64,000 nt of DNA from an uncultured Blautia sp. (GTDB lineage: Bacteria; Bacillota; Clostridia; Lachnospirales; Lachnospiraceae): NCBI GenBank assembly GCA_900549015.1, contig URMH01000004.1, positions 23,411 to 87,410 of the forward strand. The letters are read 5' to 3'. Under the pieces are notes generated by a model that did not search any database, was not told the DNA's origin, and saw only the letters and a program-made list of their open reading frames with translations. Position 1 is the first letter of the stretch, and every line of letters begins with the position of its first letter. Positions 1 to 7,692 of this stretch are shown piece after piece. The position numbers and the translations under genes are program-made.

Positions 1-414
1 ATAAAGCTTGACACAAACGGTTCCCGTCCCGACACGCTGAAATCCCTTGCAGAAGACGGACTGATCGATATGGTCGCTATGGACATTAAAACAAGTCCCG
101 GACGATATTCCGTTCTTACCGGCATTCCTCACCCGGATTTAAACGCCATATATGAATCTGTGGATTTTCTGATGAGCGGAAATCTTGATTACGAATTTCG
201 AACGACTGTTGTAAAAGAGCTTCATAAAGAAAGTGATTTCCGCGAAATCGGAATGTGGCTTAAAGGTGCAAAAGCCTACTATCTCCAGGCTTACCGCGAC
301 TCGGAAGAAGTCCTTCAGCCTGGATTTAGCAGTTATTCCCGGGAAGAATTATTGCACTTTCGTTCCATTCTTCTGGAATCCATCTCTCTGGTTGAAATCC
401 GGGGAATTGATTAA
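1..414 (+). CDS. nrdG: Anaerobic ribonucleoside-triphosphate reductase activating protein, C-terminal part (5' end outside window)
   Basis: The frame is open from base 1 and ends at TAA 412-414, so only the last 137 codons are present. The visible part begins with IKLDTNGSRP, followed by GLIDMVAMDIKTSP. This is the characteristic mid-to-late part of radical SAM activases that install the glycyl radical on the anaerobic (class III) ribonucleotide reductase. The CxxxCxxC cluster motif would lie upstream of the window and cannot be checked. The 3' end overlaps the convergent DUF6128 gene by 66 bp. The family is clear; the exact subtype (NrdG versus another pyruvate formate-lyase-type activase) is less certain. 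Confidence 0.75.
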   Translation: MKLDTNGSRPDTLKSLAEDGLIDMVAMDIKTSPGRYSVLTGIPHPDLNAIYESVDFLMSGNLDYEFRTTVVKELHKESDFREIGMWLKGAKAYYLQAYRDSEEVLQPGFSSYSREELLHFRSILLESISLVEIRGID

Positions 415-1296
415 CCGGTACCAGTAGCCTCCCTGCCTGCCTGAAACCTGGATTTCCCGGCTTTTTCGAAAAAAAGGAAATCCGAACATATTCGCCATAA
501 AGCGTTCCTGCTGGTCGTATATGCCCGGCACACCGAGAATCTGCTGCCCGTTTTCTTTTTTACATAAAAGAAGATGTCCAAAATTATAATATCCGTACAA
601 AAGGAACCTGTTTTGCCGTAAGGGACAGTTTTTTCCGGAAAAACAGGAGAGGTCACCCGGCTTTATTTTTCTGCAGTTAAAAAAATCTCCGTCTTCAAAA
701 GGAGTATACGGTTCTCCGGGCATATGGCGTTCCTGCTGCACTTCTGTCGCGGTCACGTTTTCCTCTTCTGTGGGCGGCTCATTCTGCTCTGAAACTTCTG
801 CCTCTCTCTTTCCCTTTTCCGGTAATACTTTTTCAGCTTCTTCCCCTGCCCTTTTTTTGCTCTTCTCATCTGTCGTCTCTTTTAAGGTCTCTTCCTCCTC
901 TTTTGAAAATTCTTCAAACAGATCCGGTATAATTTCTATATCGTCCCATTCTGTCCCGAAGAATGCGCCAAGCTCTGTCAGAAACGCCATTCCCCCAATC
1001 TCTTCCAGCGCCACCCTCTGTCCTCCTATGTTCCGGGGTGAAGTTTCCAGAATATGACTAACTCCGTTCGCCTCTGTTTTGCAGGAGCCAAGGAGAATCC
1101 CTCTCATTTTCTTCTCCTCTCTTACAAAAGCATAACTTTTACATTCTGTGCCTGCCAAAATCCCCGGGCACTGCAGATGCAGCTCCATTGTACACCGTTC
1201 TCCCCACGACTCCACTTTTACAAATCCACAGTTCTCCTCTTTCTTTCCTTTTCTGTATTCATATACATAAGCAACAAAACGCCTGTATTCTCCCAA
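349..1296 (-). CDS. DUF6128-like protein of unknown function
   Basis: A 315-residue protein starting at TTG 1296. That start is supported by GGAGGG six bases upstream (1303-1308); no ATG is better placed. The N-terminal ~110 residues and the C-terminal ~120 residues look folded. They are joined by a very acidic Lys/Glu-rich linker (about residues 125-190, repeated EEE and KGKRE). The C-terminal part has several Cys and aromatic residues (KPGDLSCFSGKNCPL, LLYGYYNFGHLLL), as in the Lachnospiraceae family I recall as DUF6128. There is no signal peptide or membrane segment. It is convergent with the activase gene, and its last 22 codons are read antisense to that gene. Function unknown. Confidence 0.7.
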   Translation of the reverse strand: MGEYRRFVAYVYEYRKGKKEENCGFVKVESWGERCTMELHLQCPGILAGTECKSYAFVREEKKMRGILLGSCKTEANGVSHILETSPRNIGGQRVALEEIGGMAFLTELGAFFGTEWDDIEIIPDLFEEFSKEEEETLKETTDEKSKKRAGEEAEKVLPEKGKREAEVSEQNEPPTEEENVTATEVQQERHMPGEPYTPFEDGDFFNCRKIKPGDLSCFSGKNCPLRQNRFLLYGYYNFGHLLLCKKENGQQILGVPGIYDQQERFMANMFGFPFFRKSREIQVSGRQGGYWYRLINSPDFNQRDGFQKNGTKVQ

Positions 1297-1429
1297 AATA
1301 TACCCTCCGTTGATTCTTCTGTCTTTAAAATATATGACTCCCCTTTCCTTTCATTCCTTGTCTTTTCACTTTCCCAACGGCTCTGTCCAAAATTTTTTCA
1401 AATATTTTTAATTTTTTTATTTTTTTTGC

Positions 1430-1458
1430 TTGACAACTGTATAAAAACCAGATATAAT
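1430..1458 (+). promoter_or_regulatory. Consensus sigma-A promoter of tRNA-Pro
   Basis: TTGACA at 1430-1435 and TATAAT at 1453-1458, separated by exactly 17 bases. Both hexamers match the vegetative consensus perfectly. The -10 ends 15 bases before the mature tRNA 5' end, so the primary transcript would have a very short leader. Confidence 0.9.
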
Positions 1459-1473
1459 AGCTCTTGCAGTTGA

Positions 1474-1547
1474 CGAAGCGTGGCTCAGTTTGGTAGAGCG
1501 CTGCGTTCGGGACGCAGAGGTCGTGGGTTCGAATCCCGTCGCTTCGA
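1474..1547 (+). tRNA. tRNA-Pro (anticodon CGG)
   Basis: A 74-nt cloverleaf. The acceptor arm CGAAGCG pairs with CGCTTCG. The D arm is GCTC/GAGC, the anticodon stem CTGCG/CGCAG with loop TTCGGGA gives anticodon CGG, and the T loop is TTCGAAT. The discriminator base is A, and CCA is not encoded (CTG follows). It reads CCG codons. It stands alone with its own promoter and terminator. Confidence 0.95.
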
Positions 1548-1553
1548 CTGATT

Positions 1554-1591
1554 AAAAAACCTTGAAAACAGATTGTTTTCAAGGTTTTTTT
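1554..1591 (+). terminator. Rho-independent terminator of tRNA-Pro
   Basis: CCTTGAAAACA and TGTTTTCAAGG form an 11-bp perfect stem with loop GAT, preceded by a run of A and followed by seven T. It begins only a few bases after the tRNA 3' end. Confidence 0.92.
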
Positions 1592-1611
1592 ATTGCGATT
1601 TATTCACAAAA

Positions 1612-1680
1612 CAGGCAGTTGCATTTATTGAACTCACCAAGGATACCCGCCTTACTTTGTTCAGCAAATACAACTGCCTG
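1612..1680 (-). terminator. Long imperfect hairpin 3' of the glycosyltransferase gene
   Basis: CAGGCAGTTG (1612-1621) pairs perfectly with CAACTGCCTG (1671-1680). Two further paired blocks lie inside, ATTT/AAAT and TGAAC/GTTCA, and the apical loop can form AAGG/CCTT. Read on the minus strand the stem is followed by TTTTGTG. It lies just after the glycosyltransferase stop codon, so a terminator or 3'-end stabilising structure is likely. The stem is longer and more interrupted than usual. Confidence 0.5.
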
Positions 1681-1683
1681 ATT

Positions 1684-2394
1684 TTACATCTCTTTTTTTA
1701 ATTTCCTGAAATCTCCCAGCGCCTTCCACCCAATTTTTACAATCTTTTTGAGATTAAGGGAATTGACTCCGCCCTGACGCGGTTTAAAAGAAATTTCCCG
1801 GAAGCATACTTTTTCCTTATAATACACAAAATATGTCGTCAGCATAATATTAGGAATATTGTAATCCTCCGGAAGCCTCTTTATGTACTTTTCCAGAAGC
1901 TCCGCTTTCATAAGACGGAAAGGCGCATTTGCATCTTTTACCCGGATTCCGAATATCATGCGAAGAAGAAGGCACACTACGTTTTCCACAAACTTTCTGG
2001 ATTTACCGTCTCCCCTGACAGAGCGGCTTCCAATAATGGCATCGTATTCTTCCTTTAAATCCCAGAAGGCTTCGAATTCTTCCGGATCTGTCTGACCGTC
2101 CGCATCTGTCTGGAATACATAGTCCGCGCCATGCTGTACTGCATGGCTGTACCCATAGAGAACGGAGCTTCCATGTCCGCCATTTGCCTTTTTCAGTGGT
2201 TCCAGAAGAGGCATTTCTTTTTTCATCTTACACAGGATTTCCCATGTACTGTCTGTGCTTCCGTCATTTACCACTACAAGCCGGGACTCTCCTTCGCCTG
2301 AATGCCTCCGGATTACGGCATCCCATTCCTTCACTGTCCTTTCAATATTTGCTTCCTCATTATAAGCAGGAATTACTATATATAATTTCTCCAT
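1684..2394 (-). CDS. Family 2 glycosyltransferase
   Basis: A 236-residue GT-A fold glycosyltransferase. The N-terminus is MEKLYIVIPAYNEE, then VVVNDGSTD and QTDADGQTDPEEF (the DxD-type metal/nucleotide-sugar site), and IIGSRSVRGDGKSRK. There are no C-terminal transmembrane helices, so it differs from full-length dolichol-phosphate-mannose synthase-like proteins and probably acts as a cytoplasmic or peripheral enzyme. A longer frame starts at 2448, but ATG 2394 is preferred because AAGGA lies about ten bases upstream and the family begins at this residue. Donor and acceptor are unknown, and no polysaccharide cluster surrounds it. Confidence 0.85.
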   Translation of the reverse strand: MEKLYIVIPAYNEEANIERTVKEWDAVIRRHSGEGESRLVVVNDGSTDSTWEILCKMKKEMPLLEPLKKANGGHGSSVLYGYSHAVQHGADYVFQTDADGQTDPEEFEAFWDLKEEYDAIIGSRSVRGDGKSRKFVENVVCLLLRMIFGIRVKDANAPFRLMKAELLEKYIKRLPEDYNIPNIMLTTYFVYYKEKVCFREISFKPRQGGVNSLNLKKIVKIGWKALGDFRKLKKEM

Positions 2395-2460
2395 ACATAT
2401 TGGTTCCTTTTCTAAAATTTCCATACCAGAACATTCTATCACAAACATATCCCAAACGGG

Positions 2461-2502
2461 AAAAAAAATTGCAAAAGAGGACAGTATTTCTCACTGCCCT
2501 CT
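2461..2502 (-). terminator. Terminator after the YARHG gene
   Basis: On the minus strand AGAGGGCAGT pairs with ACTGTCCTCT (one G-T pair) over a seven-base loop. TTTTGC and a run of eight T (2461-2468) follow. It separates the YARHG gene from the glycosyltransferase gene downstream. Confidence 0.75.
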
Positions 2503-2524
2503 CTCTTTCGTAGTCTTCTCTTTA

Positions 2525-3178
2525 TCACTTCATCGCCTCTGTAAGTTTACGGATATTTTCCTGTTCGTATCCATTTAATACCTTTTCATCAAAATTCTCC
2601 GGTTCAATCGTTCCGTTATACCATGTTTTTTCCGAAAAGTAATTTCTGTATTTTTCGGAGGAAAATTTTCTTCCATGCCGCGCATAAATTTCGTTAATTC
2701 CAAGCTGGAGCTCATCGTTTGTCAGATTTTTTATTTCTTCATCTGTCAGATAACGGCTGTCGCTTCCGTCAAGAAAATATCCGGAGCCAAAGTTCTTCTG
2801 AAGCGCGGCGATATTTTTCTCTTCGTACTCATTAAAAACGCTTTCATCAAAATCGTAAGCTTCTACCGTACCTTTATACCAGTTCTTTTCATCAAAATAT
2901 GTCTGCACCTCGGGAAGAACAAATTTCCTTCCATGCCGGGCATAAATTTCATTGATCGCCATCTGCCGTCCTGCCGCGTCTATGTTTTTCACTTCCCAAT
3001 CCGCAAGTTCTCTTGTCTGGGATTCCGGAAGAATATAATAATCCGGCGAACGGTTCATATTTTCCACAAGAACCTTCCCATCTGTGACAGAAGCAGAAAC
3101 AACTGCGTTTCCGGAAAATCCGGTTCCAAGCACGATTCCCGCCAGTATCCCTGTTAATATCCTCTGCCTTTTTGTCAT
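2525..3178 (-). CDS. Secreted protein with two YARHG domains
   Basis: 217 residues. The N-terminus (TKRQR, hydrophobic core, ending near NAVVSAS) is a signal peptide. Two YARHG domains follow, each containing the diagnostic motif NEIYARHGRKF, at about residues 75-125 and 160-210. Each continues with YF.EK.WY.GT and ends FNEYE/LNGYEQENI. The tandem modules are clearly a duplication. YARHG domains are extracellular modules of unknown function. Minus-strand TATAAT at 3228-3233 with an upstream TGT (extended -10) is a probable promoter. The gene is a single transcription unit with its own terminator. Confidence 0.85.
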   Translation of the reverse strand: MTKRQRILTGILAGIVLGTGFSGNAVVSASVTDGKVLVENMNRSPDYYILPESQTRELADWEVKNIDAAGRQMAINEIYARHGRKFVLPEVQTYFDEKNWYKGTVEAYDFDESVFNEYEEKNIAALQKNFGSGYFLDGSDSRYLTDEEIKNLTNDELQLGINEIYARHGRKFSSEKYRNYFSEKTWYNGTIEPENFDEKVLNGYEQENIRKLTEAMK

Positions 3179-3323
3179 AGCAAAAACCCCCTTTCTGCTA
3201 TTAAATCGCCTCCTTTTTTGTAATTTTATTATAACATATCATTTTCTCATTCTGTATTTCTGAATATCCCGTTTTCGCAATTATTGTTATCAGGCATAAC
3301 AACATGCCGCGCTTTTCTCAGCT

Positions 3324-3890
3324 TCAGCGCATACCCATTCCCGCCATCACTTTGCGAAGTTTACCGGAGATCACATACGCAAGCCCGATTTTTACAAGAT
3401 CCGGTATGATAAACGGAATGACGCACCAGCCCAGGACTGTCATAAGTCCCACTGCTCCTGTTGTTCTTCCGTAAATCACCATAAACCATACGGTTCCAAG
3501 CGCATAGCAGGCGAGCAGCCCTGCAGTCATAGAAAGAATACGGACTGCAGGTTTTTTCCCAAATAAAGATTCTGCCGCCCACATGATCAGAGCAGAACAG
3601 AGAAATCCCACAATATATCCTCCCGTTGTATTAAAAATAATGCCGATGCCTCCCTGAAATCCTGCAAATACCGGAAGTCCCACTGCTCCCATAAGAATAT
3701 ATACAAGAACTGCCATCGTTCCTCTTTTTCCTCCCAGAACCTCTACCGCCATAAATACGCCAAAAGTCTGCAGCGTAAATGGCACGGCTGCCGGTATGGA
3801 GATCCAGGAACATACTGCAATCAATACCGTAAAAATCCCGATGTATACCATATCATATGTTTTTCCTCTCACTGCCGCTTCTGTCTGCAT
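3324..3890 (-). CDS. bioY: Biotin ECF transporter substrate-binding component BioY
   Basis: 188 residues, with about six hydrophobic helices and the family signatures IPAAVPFTLQTFGVF, GAVGLPVFAGFQGG and FNTTGGYIVGFL. BioY binds biotin in the membrane and works alone or with the shared EcfA/A'/T module, which is not encoded here. The start was set at ATG 3890, because AGGAGG lies immediately upstream and inside the slightly longer frame that begins at 3908. The gene stands alone between unrelated genes and carries a BirA-type operator, so it is probably repressed when biotin is plentiful. Confidence 0.93.
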   Translation of the reverse strand: MQTEAAVRGKTYDMVYIGIFTVLIAVCSWISIPAAVPFTLQTFGVFMAVEVLGGKRGTMAVLVYILMGAVGLPVFAGFQGGIGIIFNTTGGYIVGFLCSALIMWAAESLFGKKPAVRILSMTAGLLACYALGTVWFMVIYGRTTGAVGLMTVLGWCVIPFIIPDLVKIGLAYVISGKLRKVMAGMGMR

Positions 3891-3944
3891 TTTTTCTCCT
3901 CCTGTCATGTGATTTATCTGTGCGCAAACTTTCCCGCTTCGACA

Positions 3945-3997
3945 AAAATACCATACGCCCGTTCAATTGTCAACTAATTTATAATTTTAGTTTACAA
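3945..3997 (-). promoter_or_regulatory. BirA operator overlapping the bioY promoter
   Basis: TTGTCAAC (3967-3974) and GTTTACAA (3990-3997) form a dyad with a 15-base spacer, matching the known BirA operator architecture of Firmicutes. On the minus strand TTGACA (3973-3968) and TATTTT (3950-3945) are 17 bases apart and make a sigma-A promoter pointing at bioY. The -35 hexamer lies inside one operator arm, so biotinyl-AMP-loaded BirA would occlude RNA polymerase. Confidence 0.8.
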
Positions 3998-4039
3998 TCG
4001 TCTTTTTCTCCGTTTCTTATTTTCTGAATTTTACAGTTT

Positions 4040-4067
4040 TTGCTTTCAAAATTTCGACTTATATGAT
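4040..4067 (+). promoter_or_regulatory. Probable promoter of the lipoprotein/BMC unit
   Basis: TTGCTT (4040-4045), a 16-base spacer and TATGAT (4062-4067), about 85 bases before the start of the lipoprotein gene. It is a moderate match to sigma-A. No better candidate is seen between 3998 and 4150. Confidence 0.45.
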
Positions 4068-4150
4068 ACACTGTAACTACTCAGATGCACATATAACATT
4101 CAGGCATCTTTTACCTTAATCTTATCTCATAATCAAGGAGGTATACGTAT

Positions 4151-5002
4151 ATGAAGAAAAAATATTTTAACATGACTCTTGCGCTCCTGGCATGTGCCGG
4201 CGTGATCACTATGACAGGCTGCGGCAAAAAGGATCCGTTTACAGTCTACTCAGATGCTGCCAAAAAGACGGCGGAGCTTTCTTCTATGGAAATGACTTAT
4301 GATATTGATATGACTCTTGAACTTGCAGGAGAATCTATGGATATGACCACTTCCTCCACCGCCAAAATGAGCGGCATGAATACAGATGATATGAAAATCA
4401 ACATGGCCATGAAAGTAGGCGCACAGGGGCAGGAAATGGATATGAACGTCTACTATACGGACGGCTATTATTATGCAGACAGCATGGGAACAAAGATGAA
4501 GTACCTCATGGATCTGGAACAGGCACAGAAAGAGCTTGCTTCTACAGGTCTTCAGACAGATATGAAAAAAGAAGATTTCAAGGCAATCTCTCTGGAAGAT
4601 CAGGTTCTCACCTTCACCATCGACGGAGAAAAAATGAGCAGCCTCGTTGACACAGCAATGTCTTCCCTTCAGGGACTTGTACAGGGAACAGACGCTTCCA
4701 TTGATATTGGCGACGTAAAGGGAACCGCTTCAGTAAATAAAGACGGATATTTCGAGACAAGTACAATGACTGTTCCTCTTACTATGGATATTATGGGAAC
4801 AGAAATGAAAATTAACATGGATATGGATTACACATATGTAAATCCGGGAAAAGAAGTCACTGTAGAGCTTCCTGATGATCTGGCAGATTATCAGGAAATT
4901 GATATGACTTCTGCAGGAACAGCCGGCGCTTTGGAGGATCCCGGCACTTCCGCCGAAACCGCTCCGGAAGAAACAGCCGGCACTTCAGAAAGTGCCGCAT
5001 AA
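4151..5002 (+). CDS. Met-rich lipoprotein, DUF6612/LppX-like
   Basis: 283 residues. A lipoprotein signal with lipobox TMTGC (Cys at about residue 24) predicts anchoring to the outer face of the membrane. The mature part has the pattern of LolA/LppX-like beta folds (YTDGYYYADSMGTKMKYLMDLEQ, LTFTIDGEKM, GYFETSTMTVPLTMDIMGTEMKINMDMDYTY). It is unusually rich in Met in alternating positions. The C-terminal ~35 residues are a low-complexity Ala/Glu/Ser/Thr tail. AAGGAGG stands nine bases before the ATG. It is followed after 25 bases by the BMC-domain gene on the same strand, so the two are probably co-transcribed although no functional link is obvious. Confidence 0.75.
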   Translation: MKKKYFNMTLALLACAGVITMTGCGKKDPFTVYSDAAKKTAELSSMEMTYDIDMTLELAGESMDMTTSSTAKMSGMNTDDMKINMAMKVGAQGQEMDMNVYYTDGYYYADSMGTKMKYLMDLEQAQKELASTGLQTDMKKEDFKAISLEDQVLTFTIDGEKMSSLVDTAMSSLQGLVQGTDASIDIGDVKGTASVNKDGYFETSTMTVPLTMDIMGTEMKINMDMDYTYVNPGKEVTVELPDDLADYQEIDMTSAGTAGALEDPGTSAETAPEETAGTSESAA

Positions 5003-5027
5003 TATAAAGATAACAGGAGAAATACAC

Positions 5028-5741
5028 ATGGACGTTCACAGCATAAGCACACACTGCACACGGACAGAATTTGTAGGGACCGCTGTCCTTGATACCATCG
5101 GGCTCGTAATTTCCGGTATCGACGATACCCTGCTGAAAGAAATGAATATAGGAACAAAATACCGCTGTCTCGGGCTTTTAAGTTCAAGAACAGGCGCTGC
5201 AGGGCAGATTACCGCAGTTGACGATGCTGTAAAAGCCACGAACACAGAGGTTCTCTCTATTGAACTTCCAAGAGATACAAAAGGCTGGGGCGGTCACGGA
5301 AATTATATCGTCCTGGGCGGAAATGATATTTCTGATGTGCGTCACGCCATTGAATTGTCGCTTTCCCTTACAAATAAGTATGCCGGAGAACTGTATATCA
5401 GCCAGTCCGGTCACCTGGAATTTGCTTTTTCCGCAAGCGCAGGTCCGGCTCTCGCCAAAGCTTTTCACGCAGAACCGGGACAGGCATTCGGCTTTATGGC
5501 AGGTTCTCCCGCCGCAATCGGTCTTGTGATGGCAGATACGGCGATGAAAGCCTCTTCTGTGCGTATCATCAGCTATATGACGCCAGACAGGGGAACAAGC
5601 CATTCCAATGAGGTCATTCTCGCCCTGTCAGGAGATGCCAGTGCCGTAAAAGAAGCTGTTTTACAGGCGCGGCAGGTTGGGCTTGAGCTTTTGATCTCTA
5701 TGGGAAGCTACCCGGAAATTCCGGGTGAACCCTACCTGTAA
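5028..5741 (+). CDS. Tandem bacterial microcompartment (BMC) shell protein, PduB/EtuB-like
   Basis: 237 residues with two BMC domains. The first contains FVGTAVLDTIGLVISGID, the second AFGFMAGSPAAIGLVMADTAMK and SNEVILALSGD. Between them are KATNTEVLSIELPRDTKG and GGHGNYIVLGG. These are the signatures of the pseudohexameric trimer shell proteins PduB/EtuB. ATG 5028 is used because ACAGGAGA lies seven bases upstream; a longer frame from 4992 would overlap the lipoprotein stop. The N-terminal extension that helps PduB bind cargo appears shortened. No other shell protein, encapsulated enzyme or vertex protein is present in the window. It may serve a microcompartment encoded elsewhere or have another role. 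Confidence 0.85.
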   Translation: MDVHSISTHCTRTEFVGTAVLDTIGLVISGIDDTLLKEMNIGTKYRCLGLLSSRTGAAGQITAVDDAVKATNTEVLSIELPRDTKGWGGHGNYIVLGGNDISDVRHAIELSLSLTNKYAGELYISQSGHLEFAFSASAGPALAKAFHAEPGQAFGFMAGSPAAIGLVMADTAMKASSVRIISYMTPDRGTSHSNEVILALSGDASAVKEAVLQARQVGLELLISMGSYPEIPGEPYL

Positions 5742-5787
5742 TACAGATAATTTTCACATATGTTTTTTATTTTTCATACTCATTTTA

Positions 5788-5829
5788 GAAAAGGCGCTTC
5801 GGAATCCCAAAATTCCAAAACGCCTTTTT
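5788..5829. terminator. Bidirectional terminator
   Basis: AAAAGGCG pairs with CGCCTTTTT, with an inner GGAAT/ATTCC helix. It has A-rich flanks on the left and T-rich flanks on the right, so it can serve both the BMC gene (plus) and the 3D-domain gene (minus) that converge on it. Confidence 0.75.
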
Positions 5830-5862
5830 AATTGCACACATTATTTCATGTCATCCTTTATT

Positions 5863-7122
5863 TTATAACTGATATACCTCTGCTGACTGCAGTCCGAAAC
5901 TTAAGGCTTCCGCGTGGCTGTCAAAGTAAATGTCCACATGTCCGTAAGGTGTTCCAAGATCCTCTACTGTATACACAGTTCCGTTAATTAAAAGCTGTGT
6001 TCCAAACGGCACTCCCGCCATTGCCACGGTATGTCCTGATGTAGGAACTGTTCCGCTTGCTGTAAGATTGCCGGCTGTTCCGCAGCACTGCGCACAGTTA
6101 CAGTACGCTGTAAGTGTAAAGTTTCCAAGATAAGTTCCCTGACCGGAAGAAGAACCTGTATCTTCAGCCGGTGCTTCCTCTTCTGTATAAGTTTCCTGAG
6201 AAGGTTCTTCATAAGATTCTTCCTCAACTTCTTCTACCACTATATCGCTGCTTGTAGAACTGCTGGAAGAATCGGTTGTGTCCTCCTCCGGATCATATCC
6301 GTAATCTTCTTCGCTGCTTTCCTGGCTTTCTTCCTCTGCTGCCTGCTGAGCTGCTGCCGCTTCTTCTGCCTGACGCTCTGCCTCCGCCTGCTGTACAAGA
6401 AGCGCAATGCTGTTGTCTGCACTGCTGATCTGGTTCATAAGCGCCTGGGCTTCCTCCTGTGTTGCACTGATCTGGTTCACATAGGAAGCGATGTTATCTT
6501 TCGTTCCGGAAACAAGCGTCTGTACTTCCTGCTGTTTCGAGGAACGCTCTGCCATCAGCGTATTAATAGACGCAGCTTCCTCTTCTGCTTTCTGCTCCTG
6601 CTCTTTGATCGAAGCCTGCAGGTTCTCATATTTTTTCAGCATGTTTCTGTCGTAATCAGAAATCTGTATAATGTTGTTTGCTCTGTTAAGGAAATCTGCA
6701 AAGTTCTCTGCAGAAAGGAGCATTTCCAGAGCAGAAGTTCCTCCGTTTTCATACATATACGCGATTCGTATTTTCATCGCCTCATACTGTTTCTCTGCTG
6801 CTGCCTTTGCCTTTTCCAGATCTTTTTTTAACTGTTTTAATTCGTTTTCTTTTTCTCCTGCTTCTACGCTGAGTTGTGAAATCTCATTTGTCAGAGCATC
6901 ATACTGTGCGCTCAGTTCTGCAAGATAGATTTCCAGTTCCTGTTTCTGTCCTTCGAGACTGCTGATATTATTCTGTGCCTGGGCAAGCTCTGCCTCTGCT
7001 GCGTTGCGTTCTGCCTCTATATTTGCAATTTCCGCCTCTGTTCCTGAAGCATATGCAGATGTGCTCATTGAAAATACAAGCGCGCCTGCAAGCATCAGCG
7101 GAATCAGTTTTCTGTTTCTCAT
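5863..7122 (-). CDS. Secreted coiled-coil protein with C-terminal 3D domain (cell-wall hydrolase-like)
   Basis: About 419 residues. A signal peptide (ending near AYASG) is followed by a long coiled coil (about residues 30-250) with heptad Glu/Lys/Ala patterns of the PcsB/CwlO N-terminal type, including YMYENGGTSALEMLL. A Ser/Glu-rich linker comes next, then a 3D domain (about 335-419) with FTLTAYCNCAQCCG, ASGTVP, TVAMAGVPFG and HVDIYFDSHAEA. The conserved acidic residues of 3D domains (Asp in VEDLG and in VDIYFD) are visible. Such proteins remodel peptidoglycan. The start is ATG 7122 with GAGGTG upstream, rather than the GTG at 7131. Confidence 0.85.
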   Translation of the reverse strand: MRNRKLIPLMLAGALVFSMSTSAYASGTEAEIANIEAERNAAEAELAQAQNNISSLEGQKQELEIYLAELSAQYDALTNEISQLSVEAGEKENELKQLKKDLEKAKAAAEKQYEAMKIRIAYMYENGGTSALEMLLSAENFADFLNRANNIIQISDYDRNMLKKYENLQASIKEQEQKAEEEAASINTLMAERSSKQQEVQTLVSGTKDNIASYVNQISATQEEAQALMNQISSADNSIALLVQQAEAERQAEEAAAAQQAAEEESQESSEEDYGYDPEEDTTDSSSSSTSSDIVVEEVEEESYEEPSQETYTEEEAPAEDTGSSSGQGTYLGNFTLTAYCNCAQCCGTAGNLTASGTVPTSGHTVAMAGVPFGTQLLINGTVYTVEDLGTPYGHVDIYFDSHAEALSFGLQSAEVYQL

Positions 7123-7258
7123 TATGTACACCTCGTAATTTTAATGTACGTCAAGTATAACATATTTTTCACAGAAATCAATACTTTTATTTTATTTTTG
7201 TAACAAATACGTAATATTTCACTTTTGCCATGCGCAGGCAGTAAATATAAATGCATAG

Positions 7259-7297
7259 AAAAACGCCCCACAGGAGTTTTCTCTCCTGGGGACGCCT
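7259..7297 (-). terminator. Terminator of the glgC-glgD-spoVG unit
   Basis: On the minus strand CGTCCCCAGGAG pairs with CTCCTGTGGGGCG (one bulge), followed by TTTTTC. It lies about 60 bases after the spoVG stop. Confidence 0.8.
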
Positions 7298-7355
7298 CTA
7301 AAAACCAACTCTCCATTCCCTTCATGATAAGAAATGATTGCCTTTATTTATTTGT

Positions 7356-7646
7356 TTACTCTTCCGCTCCCGTTTCTTCTTCCGACTCTGCAGCCATTAC
7401 TTCTTCATATTTTTCCAGGATAATGTTCTGGATTCTGTCTCTTGTGGCGGAATTAATAGGATGGGCAATATCGCGGTATTCTCCATCTGCAGCCTTTCTG
7501 CTTGGCATTGCAATAAAAAGTCCTTTTTCGCCTTCGATCACCTTAATATCATGTACTACAAATTCTTCGTCTATCGTGATAGACACTACCGCCTTCATTT
7601 TGCCTTCTTTTGCAACTTTTCTCACACGTACATCTGTTATGTTCAT
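7356..7646 (-). CDS. spoVG: SpoVG, septation/sporulation RNA- or DNA-binding regulator
   Basis: 96 residues, full length, beginning MNITDVRVRK and containing KAVVSITIDEEFVVHDIKVIEG, GLFIAMPSRK and IAHPINSATRDRIQ, all diagnostic of SpoVG. The C-terminal tail is acidic (SEEETGAEE), as is usual. SpoVG binds nucleic acids and affects septation, sporulation and many post-transcriptional targets in Firmicutes. AAAGGGG lies eight bases before the ATG. It lies 46 bases after glgD on the same strand with no terminator between, so co-transcription with the glycogen genes is likely. Confidence 0.97.
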   Translation of the reverse strand: MNITDVRVRKVAKEGKMKAVVSITIDEEFVVHDIKVIEGEKGLFIAMPSRKAADGEYRDIAHPINSATRDRIQNIILEKYEEVMAAESEEETGAEE

Positions 7647-7692
7647 TTTTGCTTCCCCTTTCGTCTCGCCCGTATTCTGTCAGCCTGTAGTC

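Noticed and set aside
1325..1582. Minus-strand frame containing SDGIRTHDLCVPNAALYQ
   Set aside because: This is the well-known false protein produced by translating the antisense strand of a tRNA; it covers tRNA-Pro.
4992..5027. Longer start for the BMC shell protein
   Set aside because: It would overlap the lipoprotein stop and has no ribosome site, while ATG 5028 has a good one.
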